A DNA stretch of 64,000 nucleotides. Source: Kitasatospora aureofaciens. GTDB taxonomy: Bacteria > Actinomycetota > Actinomycetes > Streptomycetales > Streptomycetaceae. The DNA lies in contig NZ_JAHTKP010000007.1 of assembly GCF_019192735.1 (NCBI RefSeq), forward strand, positions 1 to 64,000, written 5' to 3'. Under the pieces are notes generated by a model. It had not been told where the DNA came from, did not search any database, and was given only the letters and a program-made list of their open reading frames with translations. The position numbers were made by a program, and so were the translations under genes. Shown here one piece after another: positions 1 to 7,817 of this stretch; the first letter of the stretch is position 1, and each line of letters begins with the position of its first letter.

Positions 1-225
1 CCCGCCCGGCCCCGGCTGGTCGCCGCCGCCCACTCGGGACCGGTCCCGCGCCGGGTCGCTGCCCTGCTCCAGCCCCGCCCGGCAGCCGCCCCCACCCGGC
101 GCCGCGCGGTCGCGCTGGCCCTGGCCGCCTGCCTGGCGCTGAGCACCGCCGCCACCCTGGAGGCCACCGCCGACCTGCACCACACCGTCGAGGCGGCCCA
201 GCGCGGCGCCGGCGCGGAGCGCTGA
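1..225 (+). CDS. C-terminal fragment, probable M56-family metallopeptidase
   Basis: The first 225 bases read open in frame 1 and end in TGA, giving 74 residues of a protein that begins before the window. The tail has a short hydrophobic helix (LALAACLALSTAATLEA) followed by an ADLHHTVEAAQ-type end. This resembles the C-terminal membrane segment of actinobacterial M56 (BlaR1-like) peptidases, which sit in the membrane and often pair with a BlaI-type repressor. The catalytic HExxH motif would lie upstream and cannot be seen, so the family call rests on the tail alone and is tentative. Confidence 0.5.
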   Translation, partial: PARPRLVAAAHSGPVPRRVAALLQPRPAAAPTRRRAVALALAACLALSTAATLEATADLHHTVEAAQRGAGAER

Positions 226-415
226 CGGCCCGCAGCACGTCGGACGCCGGGTCAGTCATGGCCCCCTTTAGCCATAGCTACTTGGCATGTCCACTCTCAT
301 ATCGCCCGGTATGCCGAGTTGGCAGACCCCATCCCCAGAAACCCACCGCACCCGTACTCTTTCGTCAGTGCGTCAGCCCTGGCGCGACCTCGATCGGCGG
401 CGAGGAGCAACCCGA

Positions 416-1924
416 GTGCGGCAGACCGGACGGCAGACCCGACGACCAGAACGTCGAACCCCGCCGACCGCGGCCGAACTGGCCAAGGTCCACGACCGCA
501 CCCTCGCCGAAGCCGCCGCCCGCGAACTCGCCCGCGACGGCCGGCCCGAACCCGCCGACACCGGCCTGCTCGAACCCCGCCCCGAGATCGGCGACTCCTG
601 GGCCCGGCTGCGCCGCCTCGGCCTCGACCCCGACTCCGGCGCCGCCGCCGTCCACCTCGGCCCCGCCGAGATCGAGCTGCGCCGCCGCGCCAGCGGCCTC
701 CAGGCCGTCATGCCGGTCCTGCGCGAGACCCTGGTCCAGCCCGTCGACGAGGCCCCGCTGATCCTCGCCATCGCCGACGCCGACGGCCACGTGCTCTGGC
801 AGGAGGGCGAACGCGCCCTGCGCCGCAGCGCCGACCGGATCGGCTTCCTGGTCGGCGCCCGCTGGGCCGAGGAGAGCGTCGGCACCAACGGCATCGCCGT
901 CGCCCTGCGCACCCAGCGCCCGATGCAGGTCCACTCCGCCGAGCACTACCTGCGCAGCCACCACTCCTGGACCTGCGTCGCCGCCCCCGTCCACGACCCC
1001 GGCACCGGACGGCTGATCGGCGCCATCAACCTCAGCGGCCCCGCCCACAGCGTCCGCCCCTACCTGCTCCAGCTCACCACCACCGCCGCCCGGCTCGCCG
1101 AGACCGAACTGCGCGCCCACCGGCTGGAGTCGCTGCACCAGCTGCGCACCCTTGCCGCCCCGCTGCTCGCCCGGGTGGCCGGCCCCGCCCTGGTCGTGGA
1201 CGCGGCCGGCTGGACCGCCGCCGCGGCCGGCCTCCCGCCGCCCACCCGGCTGCGGCTGCCCGCCGAGGGCTGGGGCGGCACCGCCGTCCAGTGGGTCCCC
1301 GGCCTCGGCGAGTGCGTCCTCGAACCGCTCGCGGACGGCTGGCTGGTCCGGCCCGTCCGGCCGCCCGACGAGGACGGCTCCGGCGCGCCGGCCGCCGAAC
1401 AGGCCGAGGGCGCCCGGCTCCGGCTCGACCTGCGCCGCCCCGACCGCCCGGAGCTGTCCGTCCAGGGCGCGGCCGGCGGCTGGTCGCACCCGCTGAGTCC
1501 GCGCCACGCCGAGCTGCTGCTCCTGCTCGCCACCGGGCGCGACGGCAGCACCGCCGCGCAGCTCGCCGACGCCCTGTTCGGCGACCCGGCCAGGACCGTC
1601 ACGGTCCGCGCCGAACTGTCCCGGCTGCGCCGCTACCTGGGCGGCCTGCTGGCCCACCGGCCGTACCGGTTCACCGAGTCGGTGCTGGTCACCGTGCTCG
1701 GCCCGGACGACCCGTACGACCTGCTGCCGTCCTCCTCGGCCCCGGCCGTGCGCCGACTGCGGGCCGGGCTGGCCGCCGGAACGGTCCGGCTGCCGGGCGC
1801 GCCGGTGCCCGCCCCACGCGGCCCGGCGGACGCGACGGCGCCTCAGCCGCCGGCGAGCAGCGCCGCCAGCTGGGCGTCGGTCGGGCCGAAGGCGCGCTCG
1901 GCCTCCTCGGAGACCAGCGCGTAG
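416..1924 (+). CDS. GAF-domain transcriptional regulator
   Basis: The product is 502 residues from a GTG at 416, preceded at a proper distance by a GAGGAG ribosome binding site; upstream ATGs in the same frame have none. Residues about 60-235 form a GAF-type sensor region (EESVGTNGIAVALRTQRPMQ, then a HHSWTCVAAPVHDP segment), as in AcoR-like regulators. The C-terminal part (RHAELLLLLATG, TVRAELSRLRRYLGG) looks like a winged helix. The AAA+ sigma-54 module of true AcoR is absent, which is usual for Streptomyces members. The ligand is unknown. The last about 80 bases overlap the convergent SsgA-like gene. Confidence 0.8.
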   Translation: MRQTGRQTRRPERRTPPTAAELAKVHDRTLAEAAARELARDGRPEPADTGLLEPRPEIGDSWARLRRLGLDPDSGAAAVHLGPAEIELRRRASGLQAVMPVLRETLVQPVDEAPLILAIADADGHVLWQEGERALRRSADRIGFLVGARWAEESVGTNGIAVALRTQRPMQVHSAEHYLRSHHSWTCVAAPVHDPGTGRLIGAINLSGPAHSVRPYLLQLTTTAARLAETELRAHRLESLHQLRTLAAPLLARVAGPALVVDAAGWTAAAAGLPPPTRLRLPAEGWGGTAVQWVPGLGECVLEPLADGWLVRPVRPPDEDGSGAPAAEQAEGARLRLDLRRPDRPELSVQGAAGGWSHPLSPRHAELLLLLATGRDGSTAAQLADALFGDPARTVTVRAELSRLRRYLGGLLAHRPYRFTESVLVTVLGPDDPYDLLPSSSAPAVRRLRAGLAAGTVRLPGAPVPAPRGPADATAPQPPASSAASWASVGPKARSASSETSA

Positions 1925-2343
1925 GTCCGGTCCAGCCAGTCCTGCACCCGGGGCTTGGAGACCTCCAGCAGGGCGCTGCCGTGCGGGGACTCCAGCGCGA
2001 GGTGCAACGTCGAGCCGTGGCACGGGCAGTACGCGGGCCACAGCTTGACGTCGCCCTGCCCGCTCAGCATCCGCAGGCCGTCGCGCAGCAGCTCGCGCGA
2101 GAACACCCAGTCGGCCTCGTCCGGCCGGCCCAGATGGAAGGTCAGCAGCACCTCGTACGGGCGCGCGGCCTCGAACCGGAAGCGGGTGCGGACCTCGCCG
2201 ACCACCTCATCGCCCAGCGAGATCCGCAGGGTCAGCACCTCCTCCACCGCCGCCGGGGCGGCGGTGGAGCCTTCCCCATCGCCGCCCGTGGGGGTGGCGG
2301 CGAGGGGTGCACTGGAGGCTGCGGACAGCGGGTCGGGCGGCAT
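1843..2343 (-). CDS. SsgA-family sporulation/cell division protein
   Basis: This 166-residue protein belongs to the SsgA-like proteins (SALPs), found only in morphologically complex actinomycetes. There they control septum placement and cell-wall remodelling during sporulation. Family features visible are VRTRFRFEAARPYEVLLTFH, the VFSRELLRDGL segment and the closing LDRTYALVSEEAER-type helix. The start was set at the ATG at 2343, which has GGAGAG upstream; the longer open frame has no ribosome site. It has about 30 extra N-terminal residues compared with a typical SALP of 130-145 residues. Which SALP subtype it is cannot be decided here. Confidence 0.85.
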   Translation of the reverse strand: MPPDPLSAASSAPLAATPTGGDGEGSTAAPAAVEEVLTLRISLGDEVVGEVRTRFRFEAARPYEVLLTFHLGRPDEADWVFSRELLRDGLRMLSGQGDVKLWPAYCPCHGSTLHLALESPHGSALLEVSKPRVQDWLDRTYALVSEEAERAFGPTDAQLAALLAGG

Positions 2344-2651
2344 GACGGTCTCTCCGGGACGGCGTGGGATGCCCTCCAGCCTGCGCCACCTCCGGCCGGG
2401 CGGGCAAGGGTTGCAAGGAGGTTGCAATCATCACCTTCCGGCCGCCACGCCCCTTACCGGCGGCCGCCCCGCGACTGTCGGACGGTCCGTCAACTTCCGT
2501 ACGGCGAACGGATGTCCACGAAATGGATGGAATCCGTCCGAACCGTGGCCGCCCGCTGGTACGCTCACCCCCTCCCGGCGCGGACCCGGTGCGGCGGCCC
2601 ATGGGAGAATACGGCGACTGCGACGGCGACTTCGGGGAGGGAGGGGTCCGG
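2344..2651. promoter_or_regulatory. Divergent intergenic region, SsgA-like gene / membrane protein
   Basis: These 308 bases separate two divergently transcribed genes and must hold both promoters. A short direct repeat of GGTTGCAA occurs twice around 2409-2431. I see no convincing -35/-10 pair and no additional coding sequence with a ribosome site. Confidence 0.35.
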
Positions 2652-3800
2652 ATGGCTGTGCGCGAGGACGCGGTAAAGGACGCGGTACGGGACGTGTGCC
2701 ACGAGCCCGCACCGCACGGCCGACACGGCCGGCCACGCCCGTTCGGCGGCCGGCTCCGGCTGCCCACCCTGCGCTTCTCCGGCGCCGCGATGGCCATGTC
2801 CACCGTCGTCGGGATCAGCATCGCCACCACCCTGCTCCTCCACGAGCAGGCGGGCATCGGCCGACGGGCCGGGGTCGCCCGGGTCGGCACCACCCCGCCG
2901 CCCACCCCGACCGGCAGCGAGCAGACCGAGGCCTCCGCCGAGCGGACCCCGGACGCTCCCCCGACCGGCGGACGGCCGTCCGCGACCCGGCCCGCGGGGC
3001 CGAAGTCCGGGACGGCCTCGCCCGACGCCTCCGCGACCCGGAAGTCCCAGCCCGAGCCGGGCGGCGAGGCCACCGCCGGACACGACGCGGGGCATGACGC
3101 CGGGCATGACGCGGGGCACTCCTCCGGGCTCGCCTCCACCGACGACCCGTCCGCCCAGGCCCGCGGGGCGGCGACGGCACCTCCGGCGGCCCAGCAGCCA
3201 GCGCAGCAGCCCGTCCAACAGCCTGCACAACAGCCGCAGCCGTCCGGGCAGCCGTCGCCCTCGCCGCACGCAACCACGCCGTCCCTCGGCGAGCCGTTCG
3301 CGCCGAAGCTTCCGACCGTCCCGCCCGTTCCCGCCGCCCCGTCAGCCACGTCCGTCCTTGACGACGCCAACGCGCCGGAGGCGGGCGCCGACCCGGAGGC
3401 CGACCAGCCCCTGACCGGCAGCGCGCTGGTCACACCGCTCGGGCGCCACGGCACCCGGCACGTGCTCGGCCTCAGCGTCACCGAACCGGTCACCGCCCTG
3501 CAGGCCGAGTTCCGGCTCGCCCCGGGCGAGTTGGCCCCCGGCAGCGGCACCGCGTGGACCGACCTGCCCGGCGCCGTCGTCACCGCCCAGCAGGAACGCG
3601 GCACTCTGGTCTACCGGTTCACCACCCCGACCGGCACCGACGTCCGCCCGGGCCACTACACCTTCGGCGTGCGCGGCTCCCGCCCGGCCGTCCCGGCACC
3701 GCGCAAGGCCGCAGCGGAGACCTGGAACGCCGCCGCCTTCGGCATCACCCATCCCCGCGCCGTCGCCGCCCTCGGCTCCTTCGCCGCGGCCGCCCGCTGA
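2652..3800 (+). CDS. Single-pass membrane protein with proline/alanine/glutamine-rich stalk
   Basis: The 382-residue product starts at an ATG behind GGGAGGGAGGGG; the open frame reaches further upstream but without a start signal. After about 45 residues comes one hydrophobic span (AMAMSTVVGISIATTLLL). It is followed by a low-complexity stalk that includes three GHDA units in a row and repeated QQPA/QQPV motifs. A folded C-terminal region of about 120 residues (TGSALVTPLGRHGTRHVLGL to HYTFGVRGSRP) follows. I recognise no family. The architecture suggests a membrane-anchored, surface-exposed protein; function unknown. Confidence 0.7.
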   Translation: MAVREDAVKDAVRDVCHEPAPHGRHGRPRPFGGRLRLPTLRFSGAAMAMSTVVGISIATTLLLHEQAGIGRRAGVARVGTTPPPTPTGSEQTEASAERTPDAPPTGGRPSATRPAGPKSGTASPDASATRKSQPEPGGEATAGHDAGHDAGHDAGHSSGLASTDDPSAQARGAATAPPAAQQPAQQPVQQPAQQPQPSGQPSPSPHATTPSLGEPFAPKLPTVPPVPAAPSATSVLDDANAPEAGADPEADQPLTGSALVTPLGRHGTRHVLGLSVTEPVTALQAEFRLAPGELAPGSGTAWTDLPGAVVTAQQERGTLVYRFTTPTGTDVRPGHYTFGVRGSRPAVPAPRKAAAETWNAAAFGITHPRAVAALGSFAAAAR

Positions 3801-3969
3801 CCCGACGCCCCGACAGCCGCCCGACCGGGCCGACGGCCCGTCACCACAACAGCTCACCCCACAACCCGGGCTCGTCCCCCCGATCCCGTTCGTTACTGTG
3901 GGCAGCACTCGGCACGGCGGCCCGACCGGCCCACCGCACGGCCGTGGTTCCGCATCCGAGGAGGAGTCC

Positions 3970-5178
3970 GTGTCCACCGTCCTGACCCAAGGCGGCAACG
4001 CACCGCTGACCGCCCCGCGGGTGACCGTCGAGGTCACCGCGCCCAAGGCGCTGGACGTCTCCGGTCTGCTGCTGACCGACTCCGGCAAGGTGCGCTCGGA
4101 CGCCGACTTCGTCTTCTTCAACGCCCCGCACGGCCCCGGCGTCAGCCACCGCCCGGCCGGCGCCGGCGCCCCGGACGCGATCACCGTCGACACCCGCGCC
4201 GTCCCGGCCGGGATCACCAAGGTCGTGGTCACCGCCAGCCCCGCCGACCAGGACAGCACCTTCGCCGGGATGGAGCCGACCGCGACCGTCCGCGACGCCG
4301 ACACCGGCCAGGTCCTGGCCTCCTTCACCCCGCCACCGCTCGGCCGCGAGACCGCCCTCATCGTCGTCGAGGTCTACCTGCGCAACGGCGCCTGGAAGGT
4401 GCGCGCGGTCGGCCAGGGCTACGCCAACGGCCTCGCGGGCATCGCCACCGACTTCGGCGTCACCGTGGACGACGCCCCGGCCGCCCCCGCCACGCCCGCC
4501 GCCCGGCCGATGCCGCCCACGGCCCCGGTCGACCCCCGGATAGCCCTCGCCTCCGCTCCCCCGATGCCCGCGATGCCGCCCGCACCCCCCGCAACGCCCC
4601 CGAAGGTCACCCTGGACAAGGGCCGCGTCAGCCTGGTCAAGGGCAGCTCCGTCTCCCTGGTGAAGAACGGCCGCCCGTTCCTCTCCTCGGTCCGGATGGC
4701 CCTCGGCTGGGAGCCGGCCGGCCGCGGCCGCAGCATCGACCTCGACGCCTCCTGCATCGCGTTCGACGCCGGGCGCCGGAAGCTGGAGACGGCCTGGTTC
4801 ATGAAGCTCACCGTCTTCAACGGCGCGATCGCCCACTCCGGCGACAACCTCACCGGCGACGGCACCGGCGACGACGAGTCGATCACCGTCCACCTGGAGG
4901 GCCTGCCGCCCGAGGTCACCGGCCTGGTCTTCGTCGTCAACTCCTTCTCCGGCCAGCGCTTCACCGAGGTCCAGAACGCCTACTGCCGCCTGCTGGACGC
5001 CCGGACCGAGCAGGAACTGGTCCGCTTCGACCTCACCCACTCCGAGCCGAGCACCGGCGTGGTGATGTGCAAGCTGATCCGCCAGACCTCCGGCGAGTGG
5101 GTGATGACGGCGCTCGGCGAGTACGTCGACGCCAGGACCGCCCGCGCGATGATCGAACCGTCCGCCGCCCTGCTCTGA
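3970..5178 (+). CDS. Tandem TerD-domain protein
   Basis: The GTG at 3970 follows GAGGAGGAG and gives 402 residues. Two TerD (tellurium-resistance/stress) domains lie in tandem, the first around residues 15-185 (SGKVRSDADFVFFNAP) and the second around 225-400 (SIDLDASCIAFDAG, then SGDNLTGDGTGDDESI). A proline/alanine-rich linker joins them. The acidic SGDNLTGDG...GDDE loop is the calcium-binding signature of the family. TerD proteins act in the cytoplasm or at the membrane in oxidative, tellurite and phage-related stress and, in Streptomyces, in differentiation. No other ter genes are adjacent in this window. Confidence 0.9.
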   Translation: MSTVLTQGGNAPLTAPRVTVEVTAPKALDVSGLLLTDSGKVRSDADFVFFNAPHGPGVSHRPAGAGAPDAITVDTRAVPAGITKVVVTASPADQDSTFAGMEPTATVRDADTGQVLASFTPPPLGRETALIVVEVYLRNGAWKVRAVGQGYANGLAGIATDFGVTVDDAPAAPATPAARPMPPTAPVDPRIALASAPPMPAMPPAPPATPPKVTLDKGRVSLVKGSSVSLVKNGRPFLSSVRMALGWEPAGRGRSIDLDASCIAFDAGRRKLETAWFMKLTVFNGAIAHSGDNLTGDGTGDDESITVHLEGLPPEVTGLVFVVNSFSGQRFTEVQNAYCRLLDARTEQELVRFDLTHSEPSTGVVMCKLIRQTSGEWVMTALGEYVDARTARAMIEPSAALL

Positions 5179-5262
5179 CCCACTGTTCCGGCCCACCGCC
5201 CTCACCCGCGCCGACCTGTCGGAGGAAAACCGGTAGCGAGTCCTCCCCGCGAGGCCGATCCT

Positions 5263-5757
5263 GTGCGCATGCAGATCAGAGAAGCCACCCCCGAGGACTG
5301 GCCGGCCATCTGGCCCTTCTTCCACGCCATCGTCGCCGCGGGCGAGACGTTCCCCTACCCGCTGGACCTCTCCTCCGAGCTCGGCCGGGAGTGGTGGCTG
5401 CTCCCCGCACCCAACCGCGCGGTGGTCGCGGTGGACGACGCGGGGACGGTCGTCGGCACCGCCAACATGTGCCGCAACCGCCCGGGCAACGGCTCGCACG
5501 TGGCCAGCGCCAGCTACATGGTCGACCCGGCCCACCACGGGCAGGGCATCGGGCGGGCCCTGGTCGAGTACACCCTCGACTGGGCCCGCCAACAGCGCTA
5601 CCGTGCCATGCAGTTCAACGCGGTGGTGGCGAACAACCAGTACGCCGTGAAGCTGTACGAATCCCTCGGCTTCACAGTCGTCGGCACCGTCCCCGAGGCC
5701 TTCCACCACCCCACGGACGGCTACGTCGGCCTGCACGTCATGCACCGCCCGCTGTAG
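5263..5757 (+). CDS. GNAT-family N-acetyltransferase
   Basis: This is a 164-residue single-domain GNAT protein that transfers an acetyl group from acetyl-CoA to an amine. Motif A is visible as VDPAHHGQGIGRALVEYTLDWA, where the QGIGRA loop binds the CoA pyrophosphate. The late VVANNQYAVKLYESLGFTVVG segment is motif B and is also typical. A GTG at 5263 is preferred for its spacing to GAGG, but the ATG two codons on is equally possible. The substrate cannot be inferred from sequence. Confidence 0.88.
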   Translation: MRMQIREATPEDWPAIWPFFHAIVAAGETFPYPLDLSSELGREWWLLPAPNRAVVAVDDAGTVVGTANMCRNRPGNGSHVASASYMVDPAHHGQGIGRALVEYTLDWARQQRYRAMQFNAVVANNQYAVKLYESLGFTVVGTVPEAFHHPTDGYVGLHVMHRPL

Positions 5758-5921
5758 GGCACTTACTCCTCGGTCTACTCCTCGATCCCAACACCGCAGT
5801 TCACCAGCACCGAGATCCTGTGCGCGGCCCCAAACTCACACCATCGAGTGAAGTCCGACCGTGCGCTGCATTACCCGGATCGGCTCGCACTAGCGTGACG
5901 TCCATCCGAAGGAGGGGCATC

Positions 5922-6515
5922 ATGAGTGCTGTGGCGCATGAGAAACCGGTCTCCGTCTCCCCATCGCAGGCCGACATCCTGCTGGAGAGCTTCCTGACCC
6001 TGCACTCCCCCGAAGGCTTCCGGGCTGAGCTCATCGAGGGAGAGATCATCGTGGCACCACCGCCGGACGGCGATCACGAGGACTACATCGACCTGCTGAT
6101 TGACCAGGTGAAAGCCAAATCCAAGGTCCACATGCAGGTATCCGGTGGGAAGGGCCTCCGCTTGGTGAGCGGCGGTCTCTGCCCGAAGAACCACGTCATC
6201 CCGGATGCGACCTTCGCACCGAGAGAACTCCGCCTCTTCCGCGGCGCCCCGCCCTGGATGGAGCCGGACGGTGTGGCGATGGTCGCCGAAGTCACTTCCA
6301 GCAAACCTGACCAGGACCGCATCACCAAGCGCCACTGCTACGCCCGTGCCGCGATTCCGTTCTACCTCCTCATCGACCGGGAGAAGTCGCAGGTCAGCCT
6401 CTTCAGCAAGCCGCACCGCGAGGAATACACCGAGGTGCACCTCGCCGCCTTCGGTGAGCCGCTCATTATGCCCGCACCCTTCGAGTTCGAGCTGGACACC
6501 AAGGACTTCCTCTAG
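5922..6515 (+). CDS. Uma2-family (DUF820) putative endonuclease
   Basis: The 197-residue product starts at an ATG with AAGGAGGGG seven bases upstream. It shows the Uma2 fold motifs: an early ELIEGEIIVAPPP strand, VIPDATFAP (the metal-binding aspartate) and MVAEVTSSKPDQDRITKRHCYARAAIPFYLLID, which holds the E...K pair of the PD-(D/E)xK-like core. Uma2 proteins are abundant in Streptomyces and cyanobacteria, and their biological role is still unclear. It is the last host gene before the prophage, with a strong terminator behind it. Confidence 0.85.
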   Translation: MSAVAHEKPVSVSPSQADILLESFLTLHSPEGFRAELIEGEIIVAPPPDGDHEDYIDLLIDQVKAKSKVHMQVSGGKGLRLVSGGLCPKNHVIPDATFAPRELRLFRGAPPWMEPDGVAMVAEVTSSKPDQDRITKRHCYARAAIPFYLLIDREKSQVSLFSKPHREEYTEVHLAAFGEPLIMPAPFEFELDTKDFL

Positions 6516-6532
6516 CGACACGCACACGCGAA

Positions 6533-6571
6533 ACGGCCCGCACCCCCCCTTCCACAAGGGGTGCGGGCCGT
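6533..6571. terminator. Bidirectional hairpin terminator between Uma2 gene and PRODH remnant
   Basis: A perfect 14-bp stem (ACGGCCCGCACCCC, 6533-6546, pairing with 6558-6571) encloses an 11-nt loop. It follows the Uma2 gene. Before phage integration it would also have terminated the convergent proline dehydrogenase gene, whose 3' end lies 25 bases away. Confidence 0.85.
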
Positions 6572-6592
6572 TCGTGTCGTCGTGCGCAGCGC

Positions 6593-6680
6593 GTCAGTTG
6601 CGGGTGGCCATGGCGCGCAGGAAGAAGGTGAGGTTGGCCGGGCGCTCGGCGAGGCGGCGCATGAAGTAGCCGTACCACTC
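6593..6680. repeat. attL: attL: left copy of the 88-bp attachment repeat
   Basis: These 88 bases are identical to 61671-61758. Read on the minus strand they encode the last 28 residues and stop of proline dehydrogenase (from EWYGYF to AMATRN) plus one base. No start codon or ribosome site precedes the fragment, so it is a silent remnant of the original bacterial 3' end. Confidence 0.95.
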
Positions 6681-6850
6681 TATGCAATGCCCACCTCATG
6701 CTCGGGCGATGTCATTGATCATGACGCCGAGCGCGCAGAATGGCTTTGACCTGCTGCGATGCAGTGAGACGTTTTGAGATGTAGTACTACCGCACTGTGA
6801 CGACTGGGCCCCTACGAGGGCCCTACGAGGGCCTCCACTCTACGTAGGCT
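6681..6850. other. Phage arm beside attL with tandem 11-bp repeat
   Basis: This gene-free 170-bp stretch adjoins the attachment core. It contains CCCTACGAGGG twice in exact tandem (6810-6820 and 6821-6831) and a GTAGTACTAC palindrome at 6781-6790. Short direct repeats close to an att core are where arm-type integrase sites are expected. That role is an inference, as the same 11-mer is not present on the attR side. Confidence 0.4.
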
Positions 6851-7093
6851 CTACGGCGATTGCTCCCCGGGGACATACGGCCAGCCGTACCGCTCGGCCG
6901 CCATCTCACGCAAACGCTCCAGGTCAACAGTGCATGGCTCGCACGCGCGAACCGGCACGTCACGCTGCTGCTGGACCAGGCGCCCAACCACGGCCGTCCG
7001 ATCAGTGCTCCGCCGGCATCGGTAGCACTTGCCTGGCGACCACTCGTAGGTGGCAATCACCTCGCTACGGGATGTGAGGCTCAGGTCGCGCAC
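6851..7093 (-). CDS. Small Cys-rich protein, probable zinc ribbon
   Basis: The 80-residue product begins at a GTG with GAAGGGA upstream. Two CxxC pairs (CYRC and CEPC) about 30 residues apart would form one zinc site. The C-terminus contains an amphipathic helix (CTVDLERLREMAAERYGW). Small proteins of this layout are frequent in Streptomyces and their phages, with unknown function. It is the last gene before attL and is probably read from the same direction as the two genes to its right. Confidence 0.6.
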   Translation of the reverse strand: MRDLSLTSRSEVIATYEWSPGKCYRCRRSTDRTAVVGRLVQQQRDVPVRACEPCTVDLERLREMAAERYGWPYVPGEQSP

Positions 7094-7168
7094 TTGTCTG
7101 TCCCTTCGGTTCCGTGCTTAAGCCGCGTGGCCAAGGTGCATGATTGCGAGATCGCCAGCCAGGTAGTC

Positions 7169-7675
7169 CTAGGACGTGGGAACCGCGAGATCGCCAAACT
7201 GAGCCTCCAGGCCGACGAGGCCGAGCTCGGGCCGGCTGCTGCGGATGACGAGGTCGACGGCGGCGCGAAGGATCGGGTCACACACCAGCCGGCTGTGGAG
7301 GTCGAGGACGGCGGGCACAGCCGCGATGAGGACGCCGCGGAGCTCCGCGAGCGGGGCAGCGATGCGCGTCACGCCGCACTGAGCCGCCCGGGCGATCATG
7401 TGGGTGTTGTCGTGGGCGGCCGGGCTGAGGTCGAGCCAGTAGGTGCCGGCGCCCATCGCGGGCAGCGCATCGGCCATGGCGGCCGACATGGCGGTGGCCG
7501 AGTCGAATGAGGTGAGGACCACGATGGCGTCGGCCACGGCCTCCCGCGCCGTCGCGGCGGACATGCCGTCAGTGGCGGGGAGGCCGTGGGTGCGTACGGT
7601 GTGGCTGGCGCGGGCGAGGCGGGTGGTGATCTCGATGGTGTGGGGGTTGTTGCCGAGGACTGCGAGCGTGCTCAC
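7169..7675 (-). CDS. Short NAD(P)-binding Rossmann-like protein, truncated relative to family
   Basis: This 168-residue protein starts at a GTG behind TGGAGG. Its opening strand-loop-helix (STLAVLGNNPHTIEITTRLA) and the AIVVLTSFDSAT and GTYWLDLSPAAHD segments match the N-terminal domain of 6-phosphogluconate/3-hydroxyisobutyrate dehydrogenase-like or imine-reductase-like proteins. Two features argue against normal enzyme activity. The glycine-rich GxGxxG loop is replaced by GNNPHT, and the all-helical C-terminal domain (usually another 120 or more residues) is missing. It may be a degenerate enzyme or a nucleotide-sensing partner of the adjacent regulator. Confidence 0.6.
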   Translation of the reverse strand: MSTLAVLGNNPHTIEITTRLARASHTVRTHGLPATDGMSAATAREAVADAIVVLTSFDSATAMSAAMADALPAMGAGTYWLDLSPAAHDNTHMIARAAQCGVTRIAAPLAELRGVLIAAVPAVLDLHSRLVCDPILRAAVDLVIRSSRPELGLVGLEAQFGDLAVPTS

Positions 7676-7759
7676 CGATGCCTCCAGGCTGGCTGAGATT
7701 CGTTGATCTCCTGCGCGGGAGGTCTACGGTAGGGCGCACGCCCGGCGCACGAAACGGCA

Positions 7760-7817
7760 AAAGTGCACCGATTTTCCAGGGCGAGCACAACATGTGTATC
7801 GATTGTCAGTGCACTTT
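7760..7817. promoter_or_regulatory. 9-bp inverted repeat upstream of the Rossmann-protein gene
   Basis: AAAGTGCAC (7760-7768) and its exact complement GTGCACTTT (7809-7817) lie in the 141-bp gap between the regulator gene and the Rossmann-protein gene. Each half contains the palindrome GTGCAC. The spacing and position fit an operator for the minus-strand gene starting at 7675. Binding by the neighbouring regulator is inferred only. Confidence 0.35.

Noticed and set aside
365..2041. Long minus-strand frame opposite the GAF regulator gene
   Set aside because: Glycine/alanine/arginine-rich shadow typical of antisense frames in high-GC DNA; no ribosome site and the plus strand encodes a recognisable domain.
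6466..6699. 77-codon minus-strand frame over attL
   Set aside because: Different frame from the proline dehydrogenase remnant and no start signal; a by-product of the repeat.
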